In this document: positions 1 through 9,348 of the stretch, piece by piece
Position numbering within the stretch: the first letter of the stretch is position 1
Layout: each line of letters opens with the position of its first letter
From: Acetobacter ghanensis
GTDB lineage: Bacteria; Pseudomonadota; Alphaproteobacteria; Acetobacterales; Acetobacteraceae
Direction of reading: 5' to 3'
NCBI RefSeq assembly: GCF_001499675.1
Contig: NZ_LN609302.1
Span: 776,896 to 840,895, forward strand
DNA length: 64,000 nucleotides
Notes under the pieces: model-generated
The model's input: the letters and a program-made list of their open reading frames with translations, nothing else
Told to the model about the DNA's origin: nothing
The model's database searches: none
Program-made: the position numbers and the translations under genes

Positions 1-1
1 T

Positions 2-1540
2 GCGTTTCATGGACATGCGCCAGAAGCGGAATGGCATGAAGTCGCGCTTATTCTTGTCTGTCTTATAGGGCAGGTGGGGGCGCGTTTTGCTTCCGATATT
101 ATGGGAACACAGGCAGGCCTGCGGGTGGCCAGCCACGTGCGGGGCCAGTTGCTGACGCATCTGTTTTCTGTTGGGCCTGTTGCCTGTGCGCGTGTGCCCG
201 CCGGGGAGGTGGTCACTACGTTTACGGAAGGCGCGGATGCGCTGGTGCCCTATTTTGCCCGTTATATTCCCTCTGCAGCCATGATGGTGGTTCTGCCCTT
301 GCTTATTCTGGCCGTAGTGGGCGGGGTGGATGGATGGAGTTTTTTGGTTCTGGCCTGCACAGGCCCGCTTGTTCCGGTTTTTATGGCGTTTGTAGGGTAT
401 GGTGCGCAGGCTGTTATGGACCGGCAGTGGCGTCAGCTTTCCCTGCTGGGCGGTAGTTTTCTGGACGCTTTGCGCGGGCTTAAAACCCTGCGTCTTTTTG
501 GGCGCACGCAAGGGAGCCTCGACCGCATTGCTCAGTTGGCAGATGCCCATCGGCGTACCACCCTGTCAGTTATGCGGGTGGCGTTCCTGACCTCTGCTGT
601 GCTGGAGTTTTTCTCCAGCCTTTCCATTGCTCTGGTCGCTGTTGTGTTTGGTACCCGGCTACTGGCAGGCACGGCAGATTTCCGCTCTGCTTTTTTGGTG
701 TTGCTGCTGGCGCCGGAATATTTCATGCCTCTGCGCACCTTTTCTGCCAGCTACCATGCCCGGCAGAATGCTAATGCTGCCATGACCACTTTGGGGCGGT
801 TGCTGGCTTTGCCCGCATTGACGCGCCGTTATGGTGCGCAGCTTCCGCAGTGCGTGGACGGTGTGGCGGAAATACGCTGCCAAGGTATGGAAGTGTGCAA
901 TCAGGACGGTGCTTCGGTTCTGCACAATGTGACCTGCCATTTCACCCGGAACAGTCTGACCGTTTTAACAGGCATGAGCGGTGCGGGGAAAACCACGTTG
1001 TTGCAGACATTGCTGGGCTTTTTATCGCCCACAGCTGGCGAGCTGGAAGCCTGCGATGTGTCGGGGCGTCCTGTGCCGCTGCAAACCTTGCGTATGGCAT
1101 GGGTGCCGCAGCGCCCACTTATGGTGTTTGGCACCGTGGCGGACAACCTGCGCCTTGGTGCGCCGGAGGCGGATGCAGCCCAGTTACGCCATGCCGCTGA
1201 GCAGGCTGATGTCTTGGACTTTATCGAGGCTCTGCCAGATGGATTTGAGACGCATATAGGGGAGCGTGGGGCGCGCCTGTCTGGCGGTCAGGTGCGCCGT
1301 TTGGCGCTTGCACGGGCATTGCTGCGCAACCCGGATGTTCTGGTGCTGGATGAACCAACTGCGGGGTTGGATGCCGCCAGCGCCATGCGTGTGACCAACG
1401 CCATATGCCGCTGTGTTGTGGGGCGTATTGTTGTGGTCGCAACCCATCGGCAGGCTTTGGCTGCACGGGCAAACAGGGTGCTGCATGTGGCTGATGGCAC
1501 GGTTGAGGAATTCTCCCCGCAACAGGAGACCGTGGCATGA
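2..1540 (+). CDS. cydD: Cysteine/glutathione exporter ABC subunit CydD (5' truncated by window edge)
   Basis: Half of the heterodimeric CydDC ABC transporter that exports cysteine and glutathione to the periplasm and is needed to assemble cytochrome bd. The frame is open from the first bases, so the start lies upstream of the window; a GTG at 74 is internal. Membrane domain first, then the ATPase: Walker A GMSGAGKTT near 971, signature LSGGQ near 1276, Walker B LVLDEPTAGL near 1345. It overlaps cydC by four bases (ATGA), so the two are translationally coupled, and cydAB follow directly. Confidence 0.93.
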   Translation, partial: AFHGHAPEAEWHEVALILVCLIGQVGARFASDIMGTQAGLRVASHVRGQLLTHLFSVGPVACARVPAGEVVTTFTEGADALVPYFARYIPSAAMMVVLPLLILAVVGGVDGWSFLVLACTGPLVPVFMAFVGYGAQAVMDRQWRQLSLLGGSFLDALRGLKTLRLFGRTQGSLDRIAQLADAHRRTTLSVMRVAFLTSAVLEFFSSLSIALVAVVFGTRLLAGTADFRSAFLVLLLAPEYFMPLRTFSASYHARQNANAAMTTLGRLLALPALTRRYGAQLPQCVDGVAEIRCQGMEVCNQDGASVLHNVTCHFTRNSLTVLTGMSGAGKTTLLQTLLGFLSPTAGELEACDVSGRPVPLQTLRMAWVPQRPLMVFGTVADNLRLGAPEADAAQLRHAAEQADVLDFIEALPDGFETHIGERGARLSGGQVRRLALARALLRNPDVLVLDEPTAGLDAASAMRVTNAICRCVVGRIVVVATHRQALAARANRVLHVADGTVEEFSPQQETVA

Positions 1541-3258
1541 GCACGCAGAAGGGGGCTTTGTCTGTTGAGCGCCTGATGGTGGGTGTGTCTGGCTTTTCCC
1601 GGCTTTCGGCTGCGGTACGCTGGCGCCTTGCTATGGGGCTTGGGCTTGCCTGTGTTGCGGCTGTGGCCAGTTTTGGCTTGTTGTTCCTGTCGGGTTGGTT
1701 GTTGGCTGGGGCGGCTGCGGCGGGGCTTGCCGGGGTGGGTGCGGCACGCGCTTTCAATATTGTGCTGCCTGCAACGGGTGTGCGCTTTTTTGCCATGGCG
1801 CGCATTCTGGCCCGGTATTTGGAGCGGATTGTGGCGCATGATGGTGCGCTCCGCCTTACAGGGCATTTGCGCACTTGGGTGTACGCCCGCCTTGCCCCAC
1901 TGGCCCCTGCGGGGCTGACTGACCTACAGGGCGGGGATCTGCTGGGGCGGTTTGTGTCCGACACGGATAAGGTTGCTGCGTATTATACTGATGTCGCACT
2001 GCCTTTTTTACGCGCATTGGTGTGTGGCTTTGTATTTGTGGCGGTGTTTGCCTGTGTTTTGCAGTCTGCCGCACTGGCTTTGGCTGCCGGGCTGCTGTTC
2101 TGTGGGCTGCTTGTTCCGGCCACAATAGGCCATGCCACGGACAAGCTGGTGCAGGTGGGAGCCAAAAAACAAAGTCATATTCAGGCAGAACTGGCAGAAA
2201 CGCTCCAGAATATGGGGGAGTATCTTTTGCTGGATGCTGCATCGGGCCGGGCAGCGCAGTGGCAGGTTCAGCAGTCAGAGTTGGATGGCGCACGCTGGAA
2301 GCTGGATGCGCTGGAAGGGCTTGCACGTGGCCTGATAACCATTGTGACATTTGCAACAGCACTGGTTGTTCTCATGCTGGCCACGCAGGCCTACAGGGCC
2401 GGGCAGTTAAGCGCTGCGGAAATTCCCATGCTGGTTCTGGGGGCATTGGCGGCGTTTGATGTTGTCACGCCTCTTCCTCTCGCGCGGCAGGCCGCAGCGG
2501 GGGGCAGGTTGGCTGCAAAGCGTCTGGAGGCCGCATGTGCTGGGCAGCCACAAGGTAACACCATGCCAGCGGTAGGCCTGCCATCTGCGCCGTACGATCT
2601 GGTGTTGCAGAATGTCAGTTTTGCTTACCCCGGAACGGTCACGTCTGTTCTGGATCATGCGTCTCTGACCATTCGGCAAGGGGAGCATCTGGGGCTGGTT
2701 GGGCCATCTGGTGTGGGTAAAAGTAGCCTGATTAACCTTTTGTTCGGGTTTTACGCTCCCTGCGGTGGCCGCATGATGTTTGGCGGGGTGGATGTAAGCA
2801 CATTGCGAGCCGAAGACCTGGCCGGGCTGGTCAGTGTTGCGGCTCAGGATTTCCATTTGTTTGCCGGAACACTGAGGGATAATCTTCTACTTGCCGCACC
2901 GGATGCAACAGAAGCAGAGTTGTCCGATGTTCTGGACGCTGCGCAACTGACGCAGTTTGTGCAGTCCCTGCCAGAGGGTTTGCAAACCTGGGTAGGTAAT
3001 GACGGCCTGCGCCTTTCTGGCGGACAGGCACGTCGGCTGGCGGTAGCGCAGGCGCTGCTGCGCAACACACCTTGGCTGGTGCTGGATGAACCAACAGAAG
3101 GACTGGATGCGCAGGTCGAGCAGGCCCTTATGGCTGCCATCATACAGCGCTGCGCCAACACCACCATTGTGTGCATGACCCACCGCACGGCGGTGCTGCC
3201 ATTCATGCATCGTGTTGTCCGGTTGGAAGACGGGCGTTTTTACCCGGAGGGGGGATGA
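1537..3258 (+). CDS. cydC: Cysteine/glutathione exporter ABC subunit CydC
   Basis: Second half of the CydDC exporter, 573 aa, normal for the family. About six membrane segments in residues 30-300, then an ATPase domain with Walker A GPSGVGKSS (about residue 390), LSGGQARR and Walker B WLVLDEPTEGL. The start overlaps the cydD stop (ATGA). Location next to cydAB separates it from other exporter-type ABC proteins. Which of the two subunits is C and which is D is by gene order and the FASD-type N-terminal region of the first one. Confidence 0.93.
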   Translation: MSTQKGALSVERLMVGVSGFSRLSAAVRWRLAMGLGLACVAAVASFGLLFLSGWLLAGAAAAGLAGVGAARAFNIVLPATGVRFFAMARILARYLERIVAHDGALRLTGHLRTWVYARLAPLAPAGLTDLQGGDLLGRFVSDTDKVAAYYTDVALPFLRALVCGFVFVAVFACVLQSAALALAAGLLFCGLLVPATIGHATDKLVQVGAKKQSHIQAELAETLQNMGEYLLLDAASGRAAQWQVQQSELDGARWKLDALEGLARGLITIVTFATALVVLMLATQAYRAGQLSAAEIPMLVLGALAAFDVVTPLPLARQAAAGGRLAAKRLEAACAGQPQGNTMPAVGLPSAPYDLVLQNVSFAYPGTVTSVLDHASLTIRQGEHLGLVGPSGVGKSSLINLLFGFYAPCGGRMMFGGVDVSTLRAEDLAGLVSVAAQDFHLFAGTLRDNLLLAAPDATEAELSDVLDAAQLTQFVQSLPEGLQTWVGNDGLRLSGGQARRLAVAQALLRNTPWLVLDEPTEGLDAQVEQALMAAIIQRCANTTIVCMTHRTAVLPFMHRVVRLEDGRFYPEGG

Positions 3259-3311
3259 CCATGAAGAGCTGAAAGTAAAAAATGCTTTTCCTCTGAAATA
3301 AGGTTGTAAAA

Positions 3312-4904
3312 ATGGATTTGATTAACCCAACAGTCGTTGACCTTTCGCGCTTTCAGTTTGCGCTCACGGCTCTTTACCACTTCATGTTTGTCCCTCTGAC
3401 TCTGGGTCTGACCTTTATGCTGGCCGCAATGGAAACGGTGTACGTCGTGACCGGCAAACAGGTTTACAAGGATATGGCCCTGTTCTGGGGTAAGTTGTTC
3501 GGTATTAACTTTGCTCTGGGGGTGGCAACCGGCCTGACCATGGAGTTTGAGTTTGGCACCAACTGGTCCATGTATTCCCGCTTTTTTGGTGATATGTTTG
3601 GCACCCCGCTGGCGATTGAAGGTCTTATGGCCTTTTTTATGGAATCTACCTTTGTAGGTCTTATGTTTTTTGGCTGGGACCGGTTGAGCAAGCCGGTGCA
3701 TCTGGCCATTACTTACCTTGTCGCGCTTGGGTCAAACTTGTCTGCCTTGTGGATTCTGGTTGCCAATGCCAGCATGAACATGCCGCAAGGTGCCCATTTT
3801 GACCCCGAAACCCTGCGCATGACGTTTGACAGTTTTGTGGGTGTGGTTTTTAACCCCGATGCGCAGGCCAAGTTTGTTCATACCTCGGTTGCCGGGTACG
3901 TGGCAGCATCGCTGTTTGTTATGGGGATTAGTTCCTTTTATCTGTTGCGCAAACAGCATAGGGCCTTTGCTGCGCGGTCTTTCCGTATGGCAGCGCTGTT
4001 TGGCATTTTTTCCACCGTTGCGGTCATTACGCTGGGGGATGTGCTTGGGCGGTTGGATTATGAACATCAGCCAACTAAAATCGCCGCAATCGAAGGGCTG
4101 TGGCACACCAGCAAGCCCCCATACGAACCGTGGATTCTGGCAGCACTTCCTAACGATGCCAAACAGGAAAGTTCCTACGAAATTGGAGTACCGTTCGTAC
4201 TCACGCCGCTCATTACGCATAGCTTCACGACCCCCATTACCGGCATGATCGAACTGGAGGATGCTGCCGCTCCCCGCATTGCTTCCGGCATTACGGCCAT
4301 AAGTGCTTTGCGCCGTTATGAGGAAAGCCACCTTGCGGCCGATCTGGAGGAATTCCAGGCGCATCAGAACGATATGGGTTATGGCCTGCTGGCCACCCGC
4401 CATGCCCCCGGTCAGGATGTAACGGCTATTCAGCCCGCACAACTCCAGACGGTGATCGAGCAAACAAAGCCCGATATTTTGCCGAATGTTTTTGTGACCT
4501 TCTGGTCTTTCCGGTTCATGGTTTTTCTGGGCGTGTTCTTCTTTGTGCTGTTCGCAATGGCATCTTATCTGAGCCTGAAGAACCAGCTTGAACGGAACCC
4601 CCTGTTTCTCAAAATCTGTATGTGGTCCATTCCTTTGCCGGTTCTGGCTACGGAATTTGGCTGGATTACGGCGGAAGCCGGGCGTCAGCCGTGGACAGTC
4701 TTTGACCGTCTGCCAACCTTTATGTCCGCTTCCACGCACAGCGTGTCTTACATGCTGTTCTCGCTCGCCGGGTTTACTGTGCTTTATAGCATATTTATCG
4801 CGGCCGAACTTTACCTGATGTTCAAGTTCGCACGGCTGGGCCCGGAGGCGCATGGTCAGCATGATGATGCAGACCCCGCACACCTGTCCGTTGTGGCGCA
4901 TTAA
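3312..4904 (+). CDS. cydA: Cytochrome bd ubiquinol oxidase subunit I (CydA)
   Basis: Quinol-oxidising, haem-bearing subunit of the bd terminal oxidase in the inner membrane. 530 aa. The N-terminal haem-ligand histidine is in FALTALYHFMF (about residue 23), a second candidate ligand histidine in KFVHTSVAGY (about 190), and the conserved GRQPW motif is near residue 458. The quinol loop holds KIAAIEGLW, matching the E. coli Lys252/Glu257 pair, and the loop is long, so this is the E. coli (long-Q-loop) type and not the short cyanide-insensitive CioA type. Followed 15 bases later by cydB. Confidence 0.96.
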   Translation: MDLINPTVVDLSRFQFALTALYHFMFVPLTLGLTFMLAAMETVYVVTGKQVYKDMALFWGKLFGINFALGVATGLTMEFEFGTNWSMYSRFFGDMFGTPLAIEGLMAFFMESTFVGLMFFGWDRLSKPVHLAITYLVALGSNLSALWILVANASMNMPQGAHFDPETLRMTFDSFVGVVFNPDAQAKFVHTSVAGYVAASLFVMGISSFYLLRKQHRAFAARSFRMAALFGIFSTVAVITLGDVLGRLDYEHQPTKIAAIEGLWHTSKPPYEPWILAALPNDAKQESSYEIGVPFVLTPLITHSFTTPITGMIELEDAAAPRIASGITAISALRRYEESHLAADLEEFQAHQNDMGYGLLATRHAPGQDVTAIQPAQLQTVIEQTKPDILPNVFVTFWSFRFMVFLGVFFFVLFAMASYLSLKNQLERNPLFLKICMWSIPLPVLATEFGWITAEAGRQPWTVFDRLPTFMSASTHSVSYMLFSLAGFTVLYSIFIAAELYLMFKFARLGPEAHGQHDDADPAHLSVVAH

Positions 4905-4919
4905 GGAGGATCTTGCATT

Positions 4920-6056
4920 ATGGACCTCTACGTTATTCTCAAGCTTATCTGGGCTGGTCTTCTGTGTGTGCTGCTAATCGGGCTGGGCCTGATGGTGGGC
5001 ATGGATATGGGGGTAGGCACCCTGTTGCGCTTTATTGGGCGCACGGATGGGGAGCGCCGTACAGCGCTTAATATTATTGGCCCGCACTGGGATGGTAATC
5101 AGGTGTGGTTCATTCTGGGTGGGGGGGCTATTTTTGCCGCTTTTCCCACCCTGTATGCCACATCCTTTTCCGTTTTCTATGTGGTCATGATCCTGCTTTT
5201 GTTCAGCATGATCCTGCGGCCTGTTGCGTTTGAATACCGCTCCAAGGCAGATGCCCGCCTGTGGCGTGCAAGCTGGGACTGGGTCTTTCTGTTTTCTGGC
5301 TTTCTGCCCATGTTTGTGTATGGGGCGGCTTTTGGGAATATCCTGCAGGGTGTGGGGTATCACTTTAACTGGACCGGGCAGTATTTTCAGGATGGTTCAT
5401 TCCTGAGTTACCTGCTGAACCCATTTGCCATTCTGTGTGGTCTTATGGCTGTTTCCCTGAGCGTTATGCAGGGTGGCGTCATGCTGATGATCCGTGCGGA
5501 AAACCCGATTTATGCCCGTGCCCGCCGTTATGCCAGTTGCGCAGGCGTTATTGCCGCTGCGCTGTTCCTTATTGGTGGTGTCTGGGTTCGGGGGATGCGT
5601 GGTTTTGTGCTGGAGCAGGGGAATCCTGCAATGCCTGCCAACCCCATGCATTGCCAGCAGGTAAGTATGCAGGTTGGGGCGTGGCTGAATAACTACGCGC
5701 TGCACCCTGTGCTGTGGTTGCTGCCTGTAGTGGGCGTTGTCTCCATGCTAGCGGGTGTGGCGTTTGTGCGGGCCAATAAACCCTCTGTGGCATGGTGGAT
5801 GGGCCTTGGGTCATGGCTGGGTACTATTGGCACGGTTGCAGCGGCGATGTTCCCATTCTTTATGCCGTCCACTACCAACCCGGATCAGAGCCTGACAATC
5901 TGGAACAGTTCTGCCAGCCAGTATGGGCTGACCTGTATGCTGGCTGTGGCGCTGGTCTTTGTGCCACTTATCCTGTGTTACACATCCTGGTGCTACTACG
6001 TTATGCGCGGCAAGGTGCGTACGGAAGACATCATCAAAGATACGCATAGTTACTGA
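4920..6056 (+). CDS. cydB: Cytochrome bd ubiquinol oxidase subunit II (CydB)
   Basis: Membrane subunit II of cytochrome bd, 378 aa, the same length as E. coli CydB, with eight to nine hydrophobic segments. The N-terminus has the family pattern GLGLMVGMDMGVG and NIIGPHWDGNQVW. A strong ribosome site, AAGGAGG, lies about 12 bases before the ATG. The gene is packed between cydA and a small CydX-like gene. Confidence 0.96.
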   Translation: MDLYVILKLIWAGLLCVLLIGLGLMVGMDMGVGTLLRFIGRTDGERRTALNIIGPHWDGNQVWFILGGGAIFAAFPTLYATSFSVFYVVMILLLFSMILRPVAFEYRSKADARLWRASWDWVFLFSGFLPMFVYGAAFGNILQGVGYHFNWTGQYFQDGSFLSYLLNPFAILCGLMAVSLSVMQGGVMLMIRAENPIYARARRYASCAGVIAAALFLIGGVWVRGMRGFVLEQGNPAMPANPMHCQQVSMQVGAWLNNYALHPVLWLLPVVGVVSMLAGVAFVRANKPSVAWWMGLGSWLGTIGTVAAAMFPFFMPSTTNPDQSLTIWNSSASQYGLTCMLAVALVFVPLILCYTSWCYYVMRGKVRTEDIIKDTHSY

Positions 6057-6070
6057 AAAGGAGAGAGCAG

Positions 6071-6268
6071 ATGGTCATATTACTGCGTTTTGCAGGCCTT
6101 GGTCTGGCTCTGGCCGTAGCCTTGCTGTTTGCCGTTTTTGTGGGAGATCAGGGGCCTTGGTATTTTGCCTGGGCTGTTGGCACCGTCATGATTGTTCTGG
6201 TCGCAGCTGCAGGTGCTGTTTTGTTTGATGCGCAGGCAGAACACCATGCGCCAGAAGGGGAGTTCTGA
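6071..6268 (+). CDS. cydX: Extended CydX-like small subunit of cytochrome bd
   Basis: 65 aa, preceded by GGAGAGAG. The C-terminal half contains GPWYFAWAVGTV followed by a membrane segment and an acidic tail, which is the CydX (YbgT) signature, whose E. coli form starts MWYFAWILGT and is only 37 aa. Here an extra hydrophobic segment of about 28 residues precedes it, so the protein should span the membrane twice. CydX stabilises haem binding in the bd oxidase; the role of the extra segment is unknown. Position right after cydB supports the call. Confidence 0.8.
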   Translation: MVILLRFAGLGLALAVALLFAVFVGDQGPWYFAWAVGTVMIVLVAAAGAVLFDAQAEHHAPEGEF

Positions 6269-6271
6269 TCC

Positions 6272-6370
6272 ATGATGGGTGATCTGGAAGCTATTATATT
6301 CTTTGTGCCTTTTTTGTATTTATCGTTTTATATAATGGCATTTTCTGTTATTAAGAAGATGTTTCCCTAG
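6272..6370 (+). CDS. 32-aa single-span membrane peptide after cydX (possible accessory bd subunit)
   Basis: Short ORF starting MMGDLEAIIFFVP and ending VIKKMFP, with AGGGGAG about 12 bases upstream and only three bases after the preceding gene's stop. One hydrophobic segment with a Lys-Lys cytoplasmic-looking end. It precedes the operon terminator, so it is co-transcribed with cydABX. Bd oxidases of other bacteria have a fourth tiny subunit (CydH/CydS); this could be an analogue, but I see no clear sequence match. Confidence 0.55.
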   Translation: MMGDLEAIIFFVPFLYLSFYIMAFSVIKKMFP

Positions 6371-6407
6371 CCTGTAATTCTGACATCAGGGAAGCACTCA
6401 CAAAGAG

Positions 6408-6445
6408 ACAGCCTGCGTACCGTGTGTGCGCAGGCTGTTTTTGTT
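6408..6445 (+). terminator. Rho-independent terminator of the cyd operon
   Basis: Perfect 10-bp stem ACAGCCTGCG (6408-6417) with CGCAGGCTGT (6429-6438), followed by a T-rich run. It lies 37 bases after the small membrane ORF and closes the cyd transcript. Confidence 0.85.
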
Positions 6446-6460
6446 TAAGGCATACAATAA

Positions 6461-6491
6461 AAATCCCCTCGACCATGATGGGCCGAGGGGA
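6461..6491 (-). terminator. Terminator of the SDR gene (minus strand)
   Basis: Stem CCCCTCG (6465-6471) with CGAGGGG (6484-6490); on the minus strand it is followed by an ATTTTTAT run, so it ends the leftward transcript of the SDR gene. Confidence 0.75.
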
Positions 6492-6540
6492 ACGAGAAAA
6501 ATTGAAGTCTTAAATGCTCTTTTATGAATAAGTCTGGAAA

Positions 6541-7272
6541 TCAGGCTTCCAGACCGCCATCTACGGGCAAAGCAGCGCCAGTAATATAGGATGCTTTGGG
6601 GCTGGCCAGAAAAGCCGCCATGGAAGCAATATCGTCCACCTTGCCGTAAGTGCCAGTAGCCACAAAGCTGCTGATGAGTGCTGCACCTTCGCCATCTTCC
6701 GGGTTCATGTCAGTATGGATCGGACCGGGTTCGATCACATTGGCAGTAATGCCCCGGCTCCCCAGATCACGGGCGACACCTTTGGCAAAACCACGCAGGG
6801 CTGCTTTGGTTGCAGCATAGAGAGAAATACCGGGGAAGGGAGCCCGTGCCCCAAAAGCGGACCCGATGTAGATAATCCGCCCGCCTTCCTTCATATGTTT
6901 TACGGCTTCCATGGTTTCTACCATAACGGCCCGCACGTTCAGGTTCAGGATGTTGTCGATCTGTGCGACCGTCATTTCATCAATCGGACCGTAGGGGTAG
7001 GTTCCTGCGTTGCAGACCAGCGCATCAATACGGCCAAAGGCGACCATGGTTTCGGCAATCACTTCCCGGTTGCCTTCGACCGATGTGCCATTGGCTTTGA
7101 TGGTAAGCGCCTTGCGGCCCAGAGCGCGTATTTTTTCAGCTACTTTTTCCGCAGCGCCAGAGCTGCTGGAATAGGAAATGGCAATATCATATCCATCTTT
7201 TGCCAGTGCTTCTGCAATGGCGGCTCCAATGCCGCGGCTGCCGCCGGTTACAATAGCAACACGATTGCTCAT
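6541..7272 (-). CDS. Short-chain dehydrogenase/reductase (classical SDR)
   Basis: 243-aa NAD(P)-dependent oxidoreductase with the full classical SDR set: TGGSRGIG cofactor loop (about residues 8-15), NAG (about 88), catalytic Ser in IGSAFG and the YAATK Tyr/Lys pair (about 155-159), and a C-terminal GAALPVDGG. The ATG at 7272 is chosen because GGAAGG lies ten bases upstream; a longer frame to 7290 would need TTG. Substrate cannot be read from sequence. It ends in its own terminator and is 33 bases from argC, so the two may be one transcript. Confidence 0.85.
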   Translation of the reverse strand: MSNRVAIVTGGSRGIGAAIAEALAKDGYDIAISYSSSSGAAEKVAEKIRALGRKALTIKANGTSVEGNREVIAETMVAFGRIDALVCNAGTYPYGPIDEMTVAQIDNILNLNVRAVMVETMEAVKHMKEGGRIIYIGSAFGARAPFPGISLYAATKAALRGFAKGVARDLGSRGITANVIEPGPIHTDMNPEDGEGAALISSFVATGTYGKVDDIASMAAFLASPKASYITGAALPVDGGLEA

Positions 7273-7304
7273 GATAATAAAACCTTCCAAATTTAAGCCT
7301 GTTT

Positions 7305-8225
7305 TCAGGCGTTGTTCAAACCCAGCATCAGGCTGATATTCTGCAATGCCGCACCAGATGCCCCCTTGCCCAGATTGTCCAGGCGGGCGGTCAGCAGGGC
7401 TTGTCTGGTCTGTGTGCCTGCATGTACGCGCAGTTCCATTTTGTCACTCCCCGCCAGAGCCTCGGCAGATAGTTTGGGCTCGTGGGGCATGACGCGCACA
7501 TGTGCCTGGCCTGCATAGTGCTCTTCCAGAATGGTGTGCAAATCACTCCCGGTAATGTGGCCGCTCAGGTCATCCAGATGCAGGGGAATGGATACAATCA
7601 TCCCCCGGGGGAAATGCCCTACAGACGGCACAAAAACAGGGCGGCGGCCAAGGCCAGCATGTTGGTGAATTTCGGGCACATGCTTGTGCTCAAGCGAGAG
7701 GCCATACAGTTCAAAAGCCGGTCCACCGTCACGTTCATGGGCTTCGATCATGCTGCGGCCACCCCCTGAATAACCGCTGACCGCGTTAATGCAGACGGGG
7801 TAGCGGGCATCCAGCACGCCTGCATCAATTAACGGACGCAGCAGGGCAATGGCTCCAGTGGGGTAGCAGCCGGGGTTGGACACGCGCGGAGCACTGGCAA
7901 TGGCCCGGTCCTGACCTTTGGTCAGTTCGGGAAAGCCATAAACCCATGTGGAGTCAGTGCGGAACGCGGTGCTGGCATCCAGCAGGCGAGGGGCGGCATC
8001 CCCCAGCGTTGCCGCCATATGCACGGCCTCGCGCGAGGCATCGTCTGGCAGACACAGAACCACCAGATCGGCTGCGGCCATGGCGTCCTTGCGGGCGGCG
8101 GGGTCCTTGCGCCGGGCGTGGTCGATTGAAAACAGCGTAACAGGCAGGGAGGAGAGGCGCTCGCGTATTTCCAGCCCTGTTGTGCCTGCTTCGCCATCAA
8201 TGAAGATAACGGGTTTCTGTGTCAT
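7305..8225 (-). CDS. argC: N-acetyl-gamma-glutamyl-phosphate reductase, type 2
   Basis: Third step of arginine synthesis: NADPH reduction of N-acetylglutamyl phosphate to the semialdehyde. 306 aa, the short type 2 form. N-terminal FIDGEAGTTGLEI cofactor loop and the active-site cysteine in SNPGCYPTG. The ATG at 8225 has GAGGAAGG just upstream and gives the family's normal N-terminus; the longer open frame to 8345 does not look coding. Confidence 0.93.
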   Translation of the reverse strand: MTQKPVIFIDGEAGTTGLEIRERLSSLPVTLFSIDHARRKDPAARKDAMAAADLVVLCLPDDASREAVHMAATLGDAAPRLLDASTAFRTDSTWVYGFPELTKGQDRAIASAPRVSNPGCYPTGAIALLRPLIDAGVLDARYPVCINAVSGYSGGGRSMIEAHERDGGPAFELYGLSLEHKHVPEIHQHAGLGRRPVFVPSVGHFPRGMIVSIPLHLDDLSGHITGSDLHTILEEHYAGQAHVRVMPHEPKLSAEALAGSDKMELRVHAGTQTRQALLTARLDNLGKGASGAALQNISLMLGLNNA

Positions 8226-8363
8226 GCCTTCCTCTTCTGGTTCTGGCGGTAGGTTAGGCTTTATGCCTGCAAGCGCATAGACGTAGCGCATGGTTATGGC
8301 ACAATGTTTAACACATAAGACCCCACTCCGTGTGCGGCAGACCACCAGAACAGGCTAAAAACC

Positions 8364-9266
8364 ATGACCAAGACAACCCAGCCCCCCGTTGCTTCCGCTT
8401 CTGGCACGGCACAGAACCGGCAGAACGCTGCCCGCAATATTGAGCGTCTGCTTGCCCTTATGGCGCGCCTGCGGGATCCGGAGGGAGGGTGCCCGTGGGA
8501 CAGGGAGCAAACGCATGAGACCATAGCACCCTATGCCATAGAGGAAGCCTATGAGGTTCTGGATGCCATTCAGCGGCAGGACTGGCAGGCTTTTCCCGAT
8601 GAATTGGGGGATCTGCTGTTGCAGGTGGTCTATCAGGCTCAACTGGCGGAAGAGCAGGGCAGGTTCGATTTTGCCGATGTCGCCCGGATTGTGACGGAAA
8701 AAATGATCCGTCGGCACCCGCATGTCACGTTCGGCAAGGATGTGTTGGGGGAAGCCGCACAGACTCCCCGGATGGCTGGTAACGCATCGGCCAGCGCCAT
8801 GCCGGGGCAGTGGGAAGCGCTTAAGGAGCAGGAGCGTAAGTCTTTGGTGCAGGCGGGGGTTCAGCCCTTGGGGGCGCTTGCAGGGGTGCCGCCGATGCTG
8901 CCAGCTCTGCTTCGGGCCTCAAAACTTGCATCACGCGCTGCCCGTGTGGGGTTTGACTGGCCAGACGTAAGTGGTGTTCTGGATAAGGTTCATGAGGAGA
9001 TCAACGAATTTTCGGTAGAAATGCAAAAAGGTGACCGGGAAAAAATGCAGGATGAATTGGGTGATGTCCTGTTCTCTGTTGCCAGCCTTGCACGTCGTCT
9101 GAAACTGGACCCAGAAGCCTGCCTAAGGCAGGCGTGTGACAAATTTACCCGGCGGTTTGAAGCCGTAGAAGCTCGTCTGGCACAGGATGGATTGAGTATG
9201 CAGGACCAGAGTGTGGAAAAACTTGATTCCTTGTGGTGTGCAGTAAAACAGACAGAAAAACCCTAA
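8364..9266 (+). CDS. mazG: Nucleoside triphosphate pyrophosphohydrolase MazG
   Basis: Hydrolyses NTPs to NMP and PPi (house-cleaning and stress control). 300 aa with two MazG domains: the first has EEAYEVLDAI and DELGDLLLQV (residues about 55-95), the second HEEINEF and DELGDVLFSV (about 212-242), giving the EExxE/ExxD metal-binding pattern twice. Divergent from argC across about 140 bases. Confidence 0.93.
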   Translation: MTKTTQPPVASASGTAQNRQNAARNIERLLALMARLRDPEGGCPWDREQTHETIAPYAIEEAYEVLDAIQRQDWQAFPDELGDLLLQVVYQAQLAEEQGRFDFADVARIVTEKMIRRHPHVTFGKDVLGEAAQTPRMAGNASASAMPGQWEALKEQERKSLVQAGVQPLGALAGVPPMLPALLRASKLASRAARVGFDWPDVSGVLDKVHEEINEFSVEMQKGDREKMQDELGDVLFSVASLARRLKLDPEACLRQACDKFTRRFEAVEARLAQDGLSMQDQSVEKLDSLWCAVKQTEKP

Positions 9267-9277
9267 GGGGTTTGTAA

Positions 9278-9319
9278 ACTGGCGTGGTGGGTTCTGTTGT
9301 CTGGTCTTCCCACGCCAGT
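9278..9319. terminator. Hairpin between convergent mazG and DUF2501 genes
   Basis: 10-bp stem ACTGGCGTGG (9278-9287) with CCACGCCAGT (9310-9319). No strong T run on either side, so it is a possible rather than certain bidirectional terminator of the two convergent genes. Confidence 0.4.
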
Positions 9320-9348
9320 GTCCTTATGAACAGCACCAATGGCATCGA

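Noticed and set aside
3732..4901. A 389-codon minus-strand frame opposite cydA
   Set aside because: Antisense to a certain CydA gene; no start site or domain.
8226..8345. 40-codon N-terminal extension of ArgC
   Set aside because: Cys/Arg-rich and unlike the family; ATG 8225 has a strong GAGGAAGG and the normal N-terminus.
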